Below are positions 8,582-17,900 of a DNA stretch of 42,238 nucleotides, piece by piece. A program made the position numbers and the translations under genes. This DNA is from JANXVV01 sp038230975. GTDB taxonomy: Bacteria > Planctomycetota > Phycisphaerae > Tepidisphaerales > Tepidisphaeraceae. The notes beneath the pieces were generated by a model. It was not told the origin of the DNA. It did not search any database and saw only the letters and a list, made by a program, of their open reading frames with translations. The DNA lies in NCBI GenBank assembly GCA_038230975.1, contig JBBRMF010000011.1, forward strand, positions 1 through 42,238, read 5' to 3'. Every line of letters starts with the position of its first letter. The first letter of the stretch is position 1.

Positions 8582-9802
8582 ATGAGTTCCACGAATACGA
8601 CCGCGAAATACGCCATCATCATTCCCGACGGTGCCGCCGATGAACCGCTTGCCGAACTTGGTGGTAAAACACCGCTCGAGGCGGCCGATACGCCGAACAT
8701 GGATCGCATCGCGATGGAAGGCCGCCAGGGGACCGCTCGCACCGTGCCGGATGGTTTTGAAAGCGGTAGCGATGTGGCGACGATGTGTTTGCTTGGCTAT
8801 GACCCGGCGATCTATCACACCGGGCGCGCGCCGCTGGAAGCGGCCGCGCAACATATTCCGTTGTCGGCGACCGATTGGGTGTTTCGCTGCAATCTGGTGA
8901 CGGTGGTCGACGGCATTATGAAAGATCACTCCGCCGGGGGAATCACCAATGCCGAAGCACAGCAACTGATCGGTGATCTTTCCCGATCGCTCAAGTTGCG
9001 GGATTTTGAATTCCACATGGGCGTCAGCTATCGCAATTTGATGGTGTATCGCGGGCACGAAGAGTTTGACGTGCAGACCAAACCACCGCATGAGATTCCC
9101 GAAGAAGTCGCCGACAAATGGCTCCCCAAAGGCAAGGGTGCGGGTGTGCTGCGCGACATCATCGCGCGATCGTTTGAGCTCTTTGAGCATCATCCCGTCA
9201 ACGAAGCACGCCGCCAGACCGGGTACAATCCGGCGACTAATGTCTGGCTCTGGGGACAGGGCCATGCTCCCAGCCTGCCCAATTTTTATGACTGGTTCGG
9301 CGTGCAAACAGCCGCGATGATTACGGGCGTCGATCTGCTTCGCGGCCTGGCGAATCTGATCGGTTGGGATGTCCTTGAAGTCGAAGGCATGACCAGCTTT
9401 CACGATACCAATTATGTCGGTCAAGGCATCGCCACTGCTGCCGCGCTCGATCGATATGATCTGGTGTTCTCACACATTGAAGCCCCGGATGAAGCATCGC
9501 ACCAGGCCGACTGGAAGACCAAGGTCGAGGCAATCGAGCACATCGACAAATATGTCGTCGGCCCGGTCTTGGAGAAGATTCGGACATTCCCGGAATGGCG
9601 CATCATGGTGCTGCCCGACCACCCGACTAATATCGCCACGCGAAAACATGGCTACGCCCCAACTCCTTTTTGTATGGCTGGGACGCGCGTGCGGAGTTTG
9701 ATTCAGAAGCCGTATAACGAAAAGAATGCGGCGGCGAGTGATCTGCAGATTGAGCAGGGACATGAATTGATGGAGTATTTTTTAAGAGGAGGGAATTTAT
9801 GA
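8582..9802 (+). CDS. apgM: Cofactor-independent phosphoglycerate mutase, archaeal type
   Basis: Interconverts 3- and 2-phosphoglycerate in glycolysis and gluconeogenesis without 2,3-bisphosphoglycerate. It belongs to the alkaline-phosphatase superfamily. The N-terminus YAIIIPDGAADEPL holds the first metal-binding Asp. GFESGSDVATMCLLGYDP carries the active-site Ser (about residue 63). HIEAPDEASHQ and LPDHPTN provide the C-terminal metal ligands. The length (406 residues) fits the ApgM family of about 400. I chose the ATG at 8582; an in-frame TTG at 8573 would add three residues. Both have weak ribosome-binding sites. The stop overlaps the start of the peptidase gene by 4 bases (ATGA), so the two are translationally coupled, although their functions are not obviously related. 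Confidence 0.93.
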   Translation: MSSTNTTAKYAIIIPDGAADEPLAELGGKTPLEAADTPNMDRIAMEGRQGTARTVPDGFESGSDVATMCLLGYDPAIYHTGRAPLEAAAQHIPLSATDWVFRCNLVTVVDGIMKDHSAGGITNAEAQQLIGDLSRSLKLRDFEFHMGVSYRNLMVYRGHEEFDVQTKPPHEIPEEVADKWLPKGKGAGVLRDIIARSFELFEHHPVNEARRQTGYNPATNVWLWGQGHAPSLPNFYDWFGVQTAAMITGVDLLRGLANLIGWDVLEVEGMTSFHDTNYVGQGIATAAALDRYDLVFSHIEAPDEASHQADWKTKVEAIEHIDKYVVGPVLEKIRTFPEWRIMVLPDHPTNIATRKHGYAPTPFCMAGTRVRSLIQKPYNEKNAAASDLQIEQGHELMEYFLRGGNL

Positions 9803-10875
9803 CGATCCTCCACGAAGTCTGTTCGCTGCCGACTGCGCCATTCGTTGAAGACCGCGTTATTCAATATGCGCGGCAGTTCGCCAAGGAACGCAAGCTCAAA
9901 ATCACTGAAGATCGCTTCGGCAACCTGTTGCTGGAACTGCCCGGCAAAAAACGAAATGAACCGCGTTGGGTGTTCACGGCGCACATGGATCATCCCGGTT
10001 TTGTGGCGGACAAGATGCTTGATGCCCAAACGCTGCAAGCCACTTTTCGGGGGTGGGTGTTGGCCGAGTTCGTGGAAGGACAGAAAGTTCGGTTCTTTGA
10101 CGGCGATCGAGAGATTGCGGGAGTCGTCACCGAGGTGAAGGCCGAGAAAAAGTCTCTCCGGGCGGAGCGGGCGATCCTCAAAGTAAAATCTGCCGTTCGA
10201 CCGAAATCCGCGGGGATGTTCGATCAGGGAGAAGGCCGCGTAAAGGGTGGGAAGTTTTATAGCCGTGCGATCGATGATTTGGCGGGCATGGCTGGAGCGT
10301 TGGAGATGTTGGATCAGTTGTGGCGAAAACCGCCGGCGACCAACGTTGCGGTGCTGCTGACGCGCGCGGAGGAAGAAGGATTTATCGGGGCGATTGCTGC
10401 TTCGTTGCATCAGGAGTTGTTGCGAAAGAGTGACCGCGTGATAGCGATTGAATGCTCGGCGATGCAGCCTTACGCCAGGCAAGGCGATGGCTGCATCATC
10501 CGAATTGGAGATCGCACGAGCGTATTTAATTCATCGCTCAGTTACTTCATCACGGAAGTGGCCAGCACGCTTGCCAAAAAGGATAAAGCGTTCAAATTTC
10601 AACGCGCGCTGATGCCCGGCGGAACTTGCGAGGCGACGGTCTACGATGTGTATGGCTTCACCGCCGGCTCCATCTGCGTTCCGCTGGGCAACTACCACAA
10701 CATGGATCGGGAGAAAAAGAAAATCGGTCCGGAATATATCGACGTGAACGATTGGAAGAACATGGTCAAGCTGTTTGTCGCGATTGCCAAATCCGGGAAC
10801 GAGTATAAACCCGGGCATCAGGTGCTTAAGGAAAAGATCGAGAAGCGGTTTAATTCATTGAGCCAATTTCTGTAA
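9799..10875 (+). CDS. M42 family metallo-aminopeptidase
   Basis: A 358-residue cytoplasmic co-catalytic metallopeptidase of the M42 family (glutamyl aminopeptidase, FrvX, YpdE, TET-like). The metal ligands are visible: His and Asp in FTAHMDHPG (about residue 57), Asp in SRAIDDLAG (about 155), Glu-Glu in LTRAEEEG (catalytic Glu and ligand), Asp/Glu in VIAIECS, and a C-terminal His in VPLGNYHNM. MPGGTCEATVYD is also typical of the family. The family usually assembles into dodecameric shells that trim peptides; this is inferred here. The start overlaps the apgM stop by 4 bases, and GGAGGG lies just upstream as ribosome-binding site. A hairpin followed by a T-run ends the operon at 10926-10997. 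Confidence 0.9.
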   Translation: MTILHEVCSLPTAPFVEDRVIQYARQFAKERKLKITEDRFGNLLLELPGKKRNEPRWVFTAHMDHPGFVADKMLDAQTLQATFRGWVLAEFVEGQKVRFFDGDREIAGVVTEVKAEKKSLRAERAILKVKSAVRPKSAGMFDQGEGRVKGGKFYSRAIDDLAGMAGALEMLDQLWRKPPATNVAVLLTRAEEEGFIGAIAASLHQELLRKSDRVIAIECSAMQPYARQGDGCIIRIGDRTSVFNSSLSYFITEVASTLAKKDKAFKFQRALMPGGTCEATVYDVYGFTAGSICVPLGNYHNMDREKKKIGPEYIDVNDWKNMVKLFVAIAKSGNEYKPGHQVLKEKIEKRFNSLSQFL

Positions 10876-10925
10876 TTGACCGTGCGCGATGTATGTAGGG
10901 TCCACATTGAGCGTGGGAATTTTTA

Positions 10926-10997
10926 GGTGGCGTGGGCGTCTCGCCCGCGTTTTCTTCCTAAGAAAGCACGGCTGAGACGCCCATGCACCATTTTTTT
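10926..10997 (+). terminator. Intrinsic terminator built from GGGCGTCTC palindromic repeat
   Basis: Arms at 10926-10947 and 10969-10989 share the GGGCGTCTC/GAGACGCCC core and form a long imperfect hairpin of about 20 bp. It is directly followed by a run of seven T on the plus strand (10991-10997). It ends the apgM-M42 operon. The minus-strand side has A rather than T after the hairpin, so I see no bidirectional action. Confidence 0.75.
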
Positions 10998-11062
10998 CCC
11001 AAGCTCAGTGCGGAAGTTACGAAATTCGACGGGCCGTCATTCCGATCGATCATTTATCAGGA

Positions 11063-12889
11063 CTACTGTACTTCGCGTGAGGCGGTCAGTTGCATCACAC
11101 CGCTTGGATTTGGCGAGGAACAAGCCGTCTGCGGAGCATCGGCACCGAGGAAGGCTCGAAGCTGTTCGAGCGTGACCGCCGACATCCGGGATGCGGGGAT
11201 TTCACGATCGCCGATCGTGATGCCGATAAGCGCGCCTTTGCCGTCGAGAATGGCGGCACCCATGAGTCGCGGATGGCGGCGCAGCATCACGGTCCAGCCA
11301 GCGGCTTTGGGAGCGGTGGTGGAGCCTCCAATTGAATCCGCGATGGGATTGAAAATCGAGACTTCCGGGAAACCCCAGCAAGTGACATCGCCGCCTGCGA
11401 AACCGGTCGCCAAGTTCAAATAGGTCAGTCGCTTTCCGGTAACACGAATGAGTGCCAAACCAGTTTCCGCATCGCGGCGGACGAGTTCACCTTTGAAAGT
11501 ATCACCGCTGACATTCTCCAACTGAAATACGGTTGCACCGTCGATTGGCGCAGCGGCGGTTACTAATAAATCCGGCCCGACCGGCACGGCAACAGCGGAC
11601 CGAGACACAATTCGCTGAGTTGATCTTTCTGTAGGCGACTGTGGGGTGGGCGATGTGTTGGTCGTAACCAATGGAGGCATGGCGGTGATGATTTTATCGA
11701 CCGTGTTATGCTTGGGGGTGGAAGGCGGCACGATTTGGGGTGCAGCGATCGCCACTGCAATCTGCGCGGAAATGGGAGTTCCGTATGCAAGCCCGCCATA
11801 CGACTGCGGCAAAACGGGTGGGACAGTTTTGGGCCACTCCGGACGCGGGATCGCTTTCCAAGCCTCATGATGCCGCAGTTCACTCGCTTTTAATTTCTGA
11901 TGCGCGGCTTCCAACTCGGCATTCACCTGCGCTGCTGGAGCATGCGTCGCCAAAATCGCATCGGCATTTGCCTGTTTGTTACGAACTAAAGTCTGGGCCG
12001 CACGCTCTGCTTCTATTGCTTCCTGATATTTAGTGAATCCATCCTTCTCCGCGGCTTTCTTTTTTTTCACCTGATCCAGTGAAATCCACTCCGCGCCCCA
12101 TCGTCCCTCGCCGGAATGCGTGGCCTCCAATTGATTATTCTTTGATTCATAAAGCGAAACGACAGACTGGTAATACGTTGCCTGCGAGAAACGCTCTTCC
12201 ATCCCGGATATTCCGAGTCCAGCACCCATCACGTTCAATGCCACTTCATCACTCGCGGGTTGTTTGGATAGATAATCCTTCAACTCTTTTAAACCGCGGG
12301 TGACGTTGGTTTTCTGAACAAGATCCAGAATCGCGCGATTGATGATCAGACTGCGTTCACGAAGTGAAGATGCATAGGCACGATCGAGAGGTTCATTGGC
12401 TTTCTCGTATCGCCCGAGCGCCAGATACGCGATTCCCAAGCCGTTCAAACAGGCGTATTGTGGGGGATTGCTTGGATCCATGCGGATCTGATGGCGATCC
12501 CAGAGTGATTTGGCATCGAGCAGGTTTTCGAGCGCCGCCTGCGCGTCAGCCGCTTGCAGGGCAGCGTATCCCTGGTCAATTAGTTTGGTTGCACGGGCGG
12601 TTACGGCGGCCGGATCAACCTTTACCCCGGGTGCGCCAGAGTGCGCTACAATCGGTGGTTTCACGGAAGGCGGAGTTTCTGATGCGTTCCCTTTTTCCCA
12701 TTTCGCCACATCCAACGATGAGAACGTGACCTGTCCGGCTTTGGTCTTCACGACATAGTTGCCGGAATCATTCTGGGAAACTTCACCCTTGAAGGTGCGT
12801 CCATCCTGCAAAATGAGCGTGTCGGCTGAGAGCAGCGTTACCCGCAATGTCGCCAAGGCAACCAACGCGGTTCGTTTCCATCGGAACAT
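11063..12889 (-). CDS. Exported TPR protein with catalytically dead HtrA-like domain (paralogue 1)
   Basis: A 608-residue exported protein. A basic, hydrophobic signal-like N-terminus is followed by DTLILQDGRTFKGEV, a small beta domain common in planctomycete exported proteins. TPR-like helices (about 90-230), an Ala/Glu/Lys-rich helical stretch (about 270-340) and a Pro/Thr-rich linker follow. The C-terminal 150 residues align by eye with the trypsin-like fold of HtrA: LLVTAAAPIDGAT matches VVTNNHVVDNAT of DegP, RRDAETGLALIRV matches GKDPRSDIALIQI, and HPRLMGAAILDGKGALIGI matches the INRGNSGGALVNLNGELIGI region. The triad is lost: His is Ala, Asp is Gly and Ser is Met. The ATG follows AAAGGA. 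It is probably a scaffold or binding protein in the cell envelope. It is paralogous to the gene upstream at 12996-14678. Confidence 0.85.
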   Translation of the reverse strand: MFRWKRTALVALATLRVTLLSADTLILQDGRTFKGEVSQNDSGNYVVKTKAGQVTFSSLDVAKWEKGNASETPPSVKPPIVAHSGAPGVKVDPAAVTARATKLIDQGYAALQAADAQAALENLLDAKSLWDRHQIRMDPSNPPQYACLNGLGIAYLALGRYEKANEPLDRAYASSLRERSLIINRAILDLVQKTNVTRGLKELKDYLSKQPASDEVALNVMGAGLGISGMEERFSQATYYQSVVSLYESKNNQLEATHSGEGRWGAEWISLDQVKKKKAAEKDGFTKYQEAIEAERAAQTLVRNKQANADAILATHAPAAQVNAELEAAHQKLKASELRHHEAWKAIPRPEWPKTVPPVLPQSYGGLAYGTPISAQIAVAIAAPQIVPPSTPKHNTVDKIITAMPPLVTTNTSPTPQSPTERSTQRIVSRSAVAVPVGPDLLVTAAAPIDGATVFQLENVSGDTFKGELVRRDAETGLALIRVTGKRLTYLNLATGFAGGDVTCWGFPEVSIFNPIADSIGGSTTAPKAAGWTVMLRRHPRLMGAAILDGKGALIGITIGDREIPASRMSAVTLEQLRAFLGADAPQTACSSPNPSGVMQLTASREVQ

Positions 12890-12926
12890 ACGCAGTTTCC
12901 TTTCTTCCGTGCGAATCCCGCTGACA

Positions 12927-12944
12927 CGGGTCGCAAGCGACCCG
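12927..12944. repeat. Perfect palindrome with AA loop
   Basis: CGGGTCGC and GCGACCCG flank AA, giving an 8-bp stem in the 106-base gap between the two TPR/HtrA-like genes. The flank reads CACGGGTCGC, identical to the first ten bases of the family A element at 8423. An element of the same design, with AA loop, lies at 41992-42009. Confidence 0.6.
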
Positions 12945-12962
12945 GCTAAATAATGCTACAAG

Positions 12963-12988
12963 CCCTCCCACGGAGTACCGGGAGAGGG
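12963..12988. repeat. REP-like palindrome, family B single copy
   Basis: On the minus strand this 26-nt element reads CCCTCTCCCGGTACTCCG then TGGGAGGG. It differs at one position from the inner part of the element at 30524-30562, and it is an imperfect palindrome (CCCTCTCCC against GGGAGGG). It stands directly after the stop of the upstream TPR gene, where it could act as an mRNA 3' stabiliser or attenuator. Confidence 0.7.
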
Positions 12989-12995
12989 AGAAAAT

Positions 12996-14678
12996 CTAAC
13001 TTCCCGAACTCTCACGCGTGGCCATTACCTGGAGCATGACGGCGCAGGGTTCCGGCCCACCGACGGAGGTCGTAGGTAGATCCGATCCAAGAAACTTCTT
13101 GATCGCATCAAGTGTGACCGCAGGGATCTGTGCCGGGTCAGTTTCGCGGGAGGCCAACTCCATCCCCACGATTTTATTGCCGGATAGGAGCGGAGATCCG
13201 CCTAATCTTGGATGTCGCGACAAGGTGACGCGCCATTCACCAGCGGGAGATTTGGCCGTGCCGGGGAGGGATTCCGCCAGTGGATTAAAAATATTGACCG
13301 TCGGATAGGCCGCACATTGAATCGCGCCACCGCTAAAAGTTGGTGCGAAAACCATTGGGATCAGCTTTTTGTCGGAGACCCGAAGCAATGCCAGTCCGGA
13401 AGCTACGTCCGCGCGAACGATTTCGGCCTTGACCGGTGTTCCGTCGGCAGTCTGCAATTCAATTTCCGTGGCGCCATCGAGCGGCGCGGCGGCGGTGAGA
13501 ATCAAGTTTTCCGAAATCGGAAATGCCGCGGAATAGGAAACGATCCTTACTTTGCGATGCGCTGCGGTCTGCGCACTCACCGAAATGATTGATTCTTCAA
13601 CCTTGGGCATCTCCGTTTTGATTTCAGTCTTGGTAGCGACGGGCTTTTCGCTGGAATTCGTTCGGCGGACCTTGGTGGGCATCACCAACTGGCTGGCAGG
13701 CGTGTCATTGGCTATGGTTACATTCGCGGCGACCGGTGGGGGTGTCAGTTCATCCATCGCGACGAGCGTCATTACTTTTGGAAAGGTGGGTCGCTGGATT
13801 TTGGCAACAGCCTCCTCGTAATCTTTTTGTTTCGTGGCCTGTTGCTCGGTGAGAAATTTCACCGCCTGCAAACTATCCGACAACTCATATTGGGTCATGA
13901 ATCCACGACGAACCAGATCCTTCTGCTTTTCCAGAGTGCGGTTTGCGTCAACGAGTTTTCCGTCGATCGCATCTATTTCTCTGGACAATGCCGCCAACTG
14001 TTTTTCGCTGGCGACATTGCTGGCCGTGCGCTCGTCAACGGTTCGGGCATTGAGCCATTGCACGCCCCACCGCTTCATGCCAGGTTTAGCGGCTTCCAGC
14101 TTTTGATTGTACGTTTTGTAAAACGCTTCGCAGTCTTGAAATTTGCGGCCTTTTTTGGCCTGGTCGTCGGCGATATAGAGCGCAGTTGCCATCGCATTGA
14201 GCAGCGGTTCATCAAGCTGCCCGGGATGGGCCACAAGATAATCCATGATGACCGCGGCGGCCCTCATGGCATTTTTACTTCCCGGCTGTCCGATCTGGCA
14301 GACGGCCATATTCAAGACCAAGGCGCGGTTGGTTGACGGATTGGCGACCAGCGCTTTCTCCATGGGTGGGAGCGCGTGGATAAAATCACCGAGAAACATG
14401 TACGCAACACCTTGCCCATGGAGTGCTTCGACATTTCGCGTATCGATGGCAGCCACATCCTGATACGCGTCGCGCGCGGCTTTATATTCGCCGGCCGCCA
14501 GCGCATCACGACCCTGTTTCAAGAGGGCTTCAAGCGATTTGGGATCTGGTTTTTTGACACCGCCGACCGCAGACGGCAGACGGCCATTTCCAACGGCAGC
14601 AACATCGGCCTTGAGCGGAGCGAGACCTCCCGCGAGTCCGAGACAAACACCCACTACAAGCATCGCATACTTTGTCAT
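12996..14678 (-). CDS. Exported TPR/coiled-coil protein with catalytically dead HtrA-like domain (paralogue 2)
   Basis: A 560-residue exported protein. I chose the ATG at 14676-14678 because AAGGAG lies six bases before it and because the protein then begins with a proper signal peptide, MTKYAMLVVGVCLGLAGGL. An upstream in-frame start at 14717 would bury it. TPR units lie at about 45-130 (ALHGQGVAYMFLGDFIHALPP). A coiled coil spans about 205-270, a Thr/Lys-rich linker follows, and an HtrA-like fold ends the protein. LILTAAAPLDGATEIEL replaces the His motif, DVASGLALLRV the Asp motif, and HPRLGGSPLL the GNSGG motif, so His, Asp and Ser are all missing. Shared HPRL, PAVTLD and KKFLGSDLP segments mark it as a tandem duplicate of the 11063-12889 product. 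Both are probably envelope scaffolds; substrate and partners are unknown. Confidence 0.85.
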   Translation of the reverse strand: MTKYAMLVVGVCLGLAGGLAPLKADVAAVGNGRLPSAVGGVKKPDPKSLEALLKQGRDALAAGEYKAARDAYQDVAAIDTRNVEALHGQGVAYMFLGDFIHALPPMEKALVANPSTNRALVLNMAVCQIGQPGSKNAMRAAAVIMDYLVAHPGQLDEPLLNAMATALYIADDQAKKGRKFQDCEAFYKTYNQKLEAAKPGMKRWGVQWLNARTVDERTASNVASEKQLAALSREIDAIDGKLVDANRTLEKQKDLVRRGFMTQYELSDSLQAVKFLTEQQATKQKDYEEAVAKIQRPTFPKVMTLVAMDELTPPPVAANVTIANDTPASQLVMPTKVRRTNSSEKPVATKTEIKTEMPKVEESIISVSAQTAAHRKVRIVSYSAAFPISENLILTAAAPLDGATEIELQTADGTPVKAEIVRADVASGLALLRVSDKKLIPMVFAPTFSGGAIQCAAYPTVNIFNPLAESLPGTAKSPAGEWRVTLSRHPRLGGSPLLSGNKIVGMELASRETDPAQIPAVTLDAIKKFLGSDLPTTSVGGPEPCAVMLQVMATRESSGS

Positions 14679-14847
14679 CTTCAACTCCTTCACGCACTCA
14701 TAGCGGGTCCATTTCAAAGAACGTACGCCAATCCTGCAATTTGCGCTTTGATTCCCTCCGATTAGACGGGGAAGACCCCGCCAAGTTCCGAAATAAAATA
14801 CCCTCGTTCCCGGTGGCTGTTAAGTGCAAAGAATCGAAAATTCCAAA

Positions 14848-14884
14848 ATGGAAAGTCCCGCAGCAATGCTGCGGGACGTTCCAT
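14848..14884 (-). terminator. Strong hairpin downstream of rng
   Basis: ATGGAA (14848-14853) and GTCCCGCAGC (14855-14864) pair with GCTGCGGGAC (14868-14877) and TTCCAT (14879-14884). That is 16 pairs with one A/G mismatch and a 3-base loop. On the minus strand the stem is followed by TTGGAATTTTC, a modest T-run. It lies 37 bases after the rng stop and is probably its terminator or 3' protecting stem. Confidence 0.65.
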
Positions 14885-14920
14885 GGGTCAGAATTTGGAC
14901 GTTTCCAAGCGTATCAAAGC

Positions 14921-17900
14921 CTAGTCCAGATCGTCCGGGATCTCATCGAGGTCGCGGTAGGTGCGTGGCCGACGACCGGGCGACGGAATCAAAGGTTCAT
15001 CGTCCGATTCTTCAAGAATCAACTGATGTCGATCCGTCGATCCGGTCTTCACAATGACTTCGGGAACCGGCGTTTCGACGGTTTCAACCTTGGTCTTGCG
15101 CGTCGATCGACGCGCGGCTTTGGGAGCGGGGGCAGCAGCCTCGTCGCTTTCACTGGCGGCAGACACGGCGGCCTTTTTGCCTTTCCCCTTCGCCTTTGCG
15201 GGCACTGGAGATGGAGCCGCAGCCACCTTACGCCGACGGCCACCTTTTGCCGGCTTCGTTGCCTCTTCGGTCACAGCCGGCGTTTGGACAATGATCTCCG
15301 GTTCAGGCGTCACACGTACTTCGGGCGTGAGGATCTCGTTGCGCCGGGGCTCTCGAGTTTCGGCGAAAGATTCCTGGTGTGATTCGTCGCGCGATTCCGT
15401 TCGCGACTCGTCATTGAACGCTTCGGAACCCTGCTCAAATGAAGCCTCAGAACCTTCCTGCATGGATTCCGACGTGTCTTGCGAGCCATCGGCGGGGAAC
15501 ATCGCCTGCTGCGCATTCGGTTGATCGGACATGCCGTTCTGATTCATTTCATCGCGATTGCGATTGCGGCCTCGACCACGGCCCCCGCGGCGGCGACGAC
15601 GCCGACGATGACCTTCACCATCCTCTTCAGTTCCTCCCTGTGGATTTACAACATCGCCTTCACGCTGCGGACCGCCCTGCGGTTGCAGTTGCGATGGGCG
15701 CTGCGGTTGTCCCTGATTTTGACGTGGCGGTTGACCTTGCGCCGGACGTGGCGTTTGACCCTGAATCGGACGGCGCGGTTGTTCCTGCTGCGATTCGTTG
15801 CGTGGATCAACGGGTAGATTCTGCCGTTGATCGGGGAGTGGGTTCGGACGGAGGTCCGGCCGTGAATCGCGACGAACATCCGACCGTTGCGGTCCGCTCT
15901 GATCGCGACGGGAATCAGGCCGCTGATCCGGGCGCTGCTCGTTTCGCTGATCATTCCGGGGTGGGTTGCGATGATCCGATCGCTGGTCGCGTCGATGATC
16001 CGGGCGCTGTTCATTGCGTTGATTGCGGCGAGGCTCGTTTTGATTTCCACCTTGTCGCTCAAGATTCTGCGTCGGTGGCGAAGACTCCTCATCGCTTTTG
16101 TCGTCTTCTTCGTCGCCAAGATCCACATCATTGTCGGTGAAGTTCGAATACGATTCTGGCCGTTCATTCACCCGTGGATTCGGGGCTGGCAGGGGCTTGG
16201 CCGCCAGCGTCGTATGCGTGGATTCCTCTTCGCGCGTTTCCTCGCGTTCGTCGACGGCTTCTTCGCCCCGATCGAGATTGAATTTTTCCTCCAGCGGTTC
16301 TGCCTCGCGACGGCGGCCCTGGTTTGCATTCGGACGGCGGTCCCCACCGCGATTGTCATTTCGACCTGCTCGACCCCCGGCGGGCTTGCCCTGGTGTTCG
16401 GGGCGTTCCTTGGGAGCCTGGCCTTGTTCCGGAATCATCCCCAGTTCCGGAAGATAGACTTTCCCATCGCGGGAATCGAATAATTCAAGCTTTGCTTCAT
16501 CCAACGCAAGGGCTTGATCCGTACGGACAACCACGGGTTTGTTCGTATCATATTCCAGATTTGCCAGTGCGGCGCGCTTGCGATTCTGCAGGTAGAAACC
16601 GGCTTCCGGATTCACGGAAAGCTCAACGCGAACCACGCGTTCATCGTGCGCGGCAATGGTCAGCCGGCGCATCACGTCGAGGCTCATGCTTTCGGGAGTC
16701 TTCACCAGCCCGGCACCTTTGCAATGAGGGCAATCGGAGTAAATCGATCGCTTGAGACTTGGCCGCATGCGCTGACGGGTCATTTCGATGATCCCGAAGT
16801 CGCTCATCCGCAGCACTTTGGTTTTGGCGCGATCATTTTTGAATTTCTCGTGCAGTTTCTCTTCCAGCTCGCGACGATGACGTTCGTATCGCAGATCGAT
16901 AAAGTCGCAGATAATCACACCGCCCAGATCGCGCAACCGCAATTGCCGTGGGATCTCTTCGGCGGCTTCCATATCTGTTTTGAACGCAGTGGTCTCCGCA
17001 TCGGAGTGGTCGCGGAATTTGCCGCTGTTGATATCGATGGCGACGACTGCCTCGGTGGAGTCGATCACCAACGATCCACCGCTCGGCAATGGAACATGCC
17101 GGATGTGCATCATCTCGATATCTTTTTCGATATCGTACTTGTGGAAAAGGGGAATCGGATCCTGGTAGAGCTCGACCTTGTTTTTTGCACGGGGGTTAGC
17201 CAGCTTGATCACATCGCGTACGCGCTTGGCGACATCTTCATTGTCGACGACGATCGTTTCGATATCCGGGCTGTACACATCGCGCACGGTACGCGAGACG
17301 AGGTCGCCTTCGGTGTACAACTCCATTGGCCCGGGTCCGCTTTCAAGCTTATCTTCGATCATCTGCCAAAGGCGTGTCAGATAGACGAAGTCGCGCTGAA
17401 TTTCCGCCTTGGTTTTACCAATGCCGGCAGTGCGGATAATAAAACCGACATCTTTCGGGGGTTGTAAACCATCCAGAATCTGACGGAGTCGTCGACGTTC
17501 CTCATCATCTTCAATCTTCTTGGAGACACCCTTGTTGGCCATGCCGGGCATCATCACGAGAATTCGACCGGGGATGGACAAATAGCTGCTGAGAGTTGGG
17601 CCCTTCGTGCCGATACCCTCTTTGATGATCTGGACGATGATTTCATCGCCCCGGCGCAGGCATCTTTGGATGGGTGGCCGATCACGGCGAGCCATCTTGC
17701 GGCCGACAGATTCCTGAATGTCTTCACCCTTTCGCCCAAAATAAGTGGGCATCAGGTCGGAGATGTGCAGGAAACCGTTACGACCCAGGCCGAAGTCAAC
17801 GAAGGCGGCCTGGATTGAAGCCTCGACGTTGGTGATGCGGCCTTTGTAAATGTTTCCGACATGTGAGGTGGTGCTTGAACGCTCCATGTAGAGTTCTTCG

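Noticed and set aside
8567..9424. Minus-strand frame of 285 codons
   Set aside because: Antisense to apgM, whose motifs are clear; product is His/Arg-rich and without family features.
11063..14678. Active HtrA-type proteases
   Set aside because: All three triad positions are replaced in both proteins, so proteolysis is not expected.
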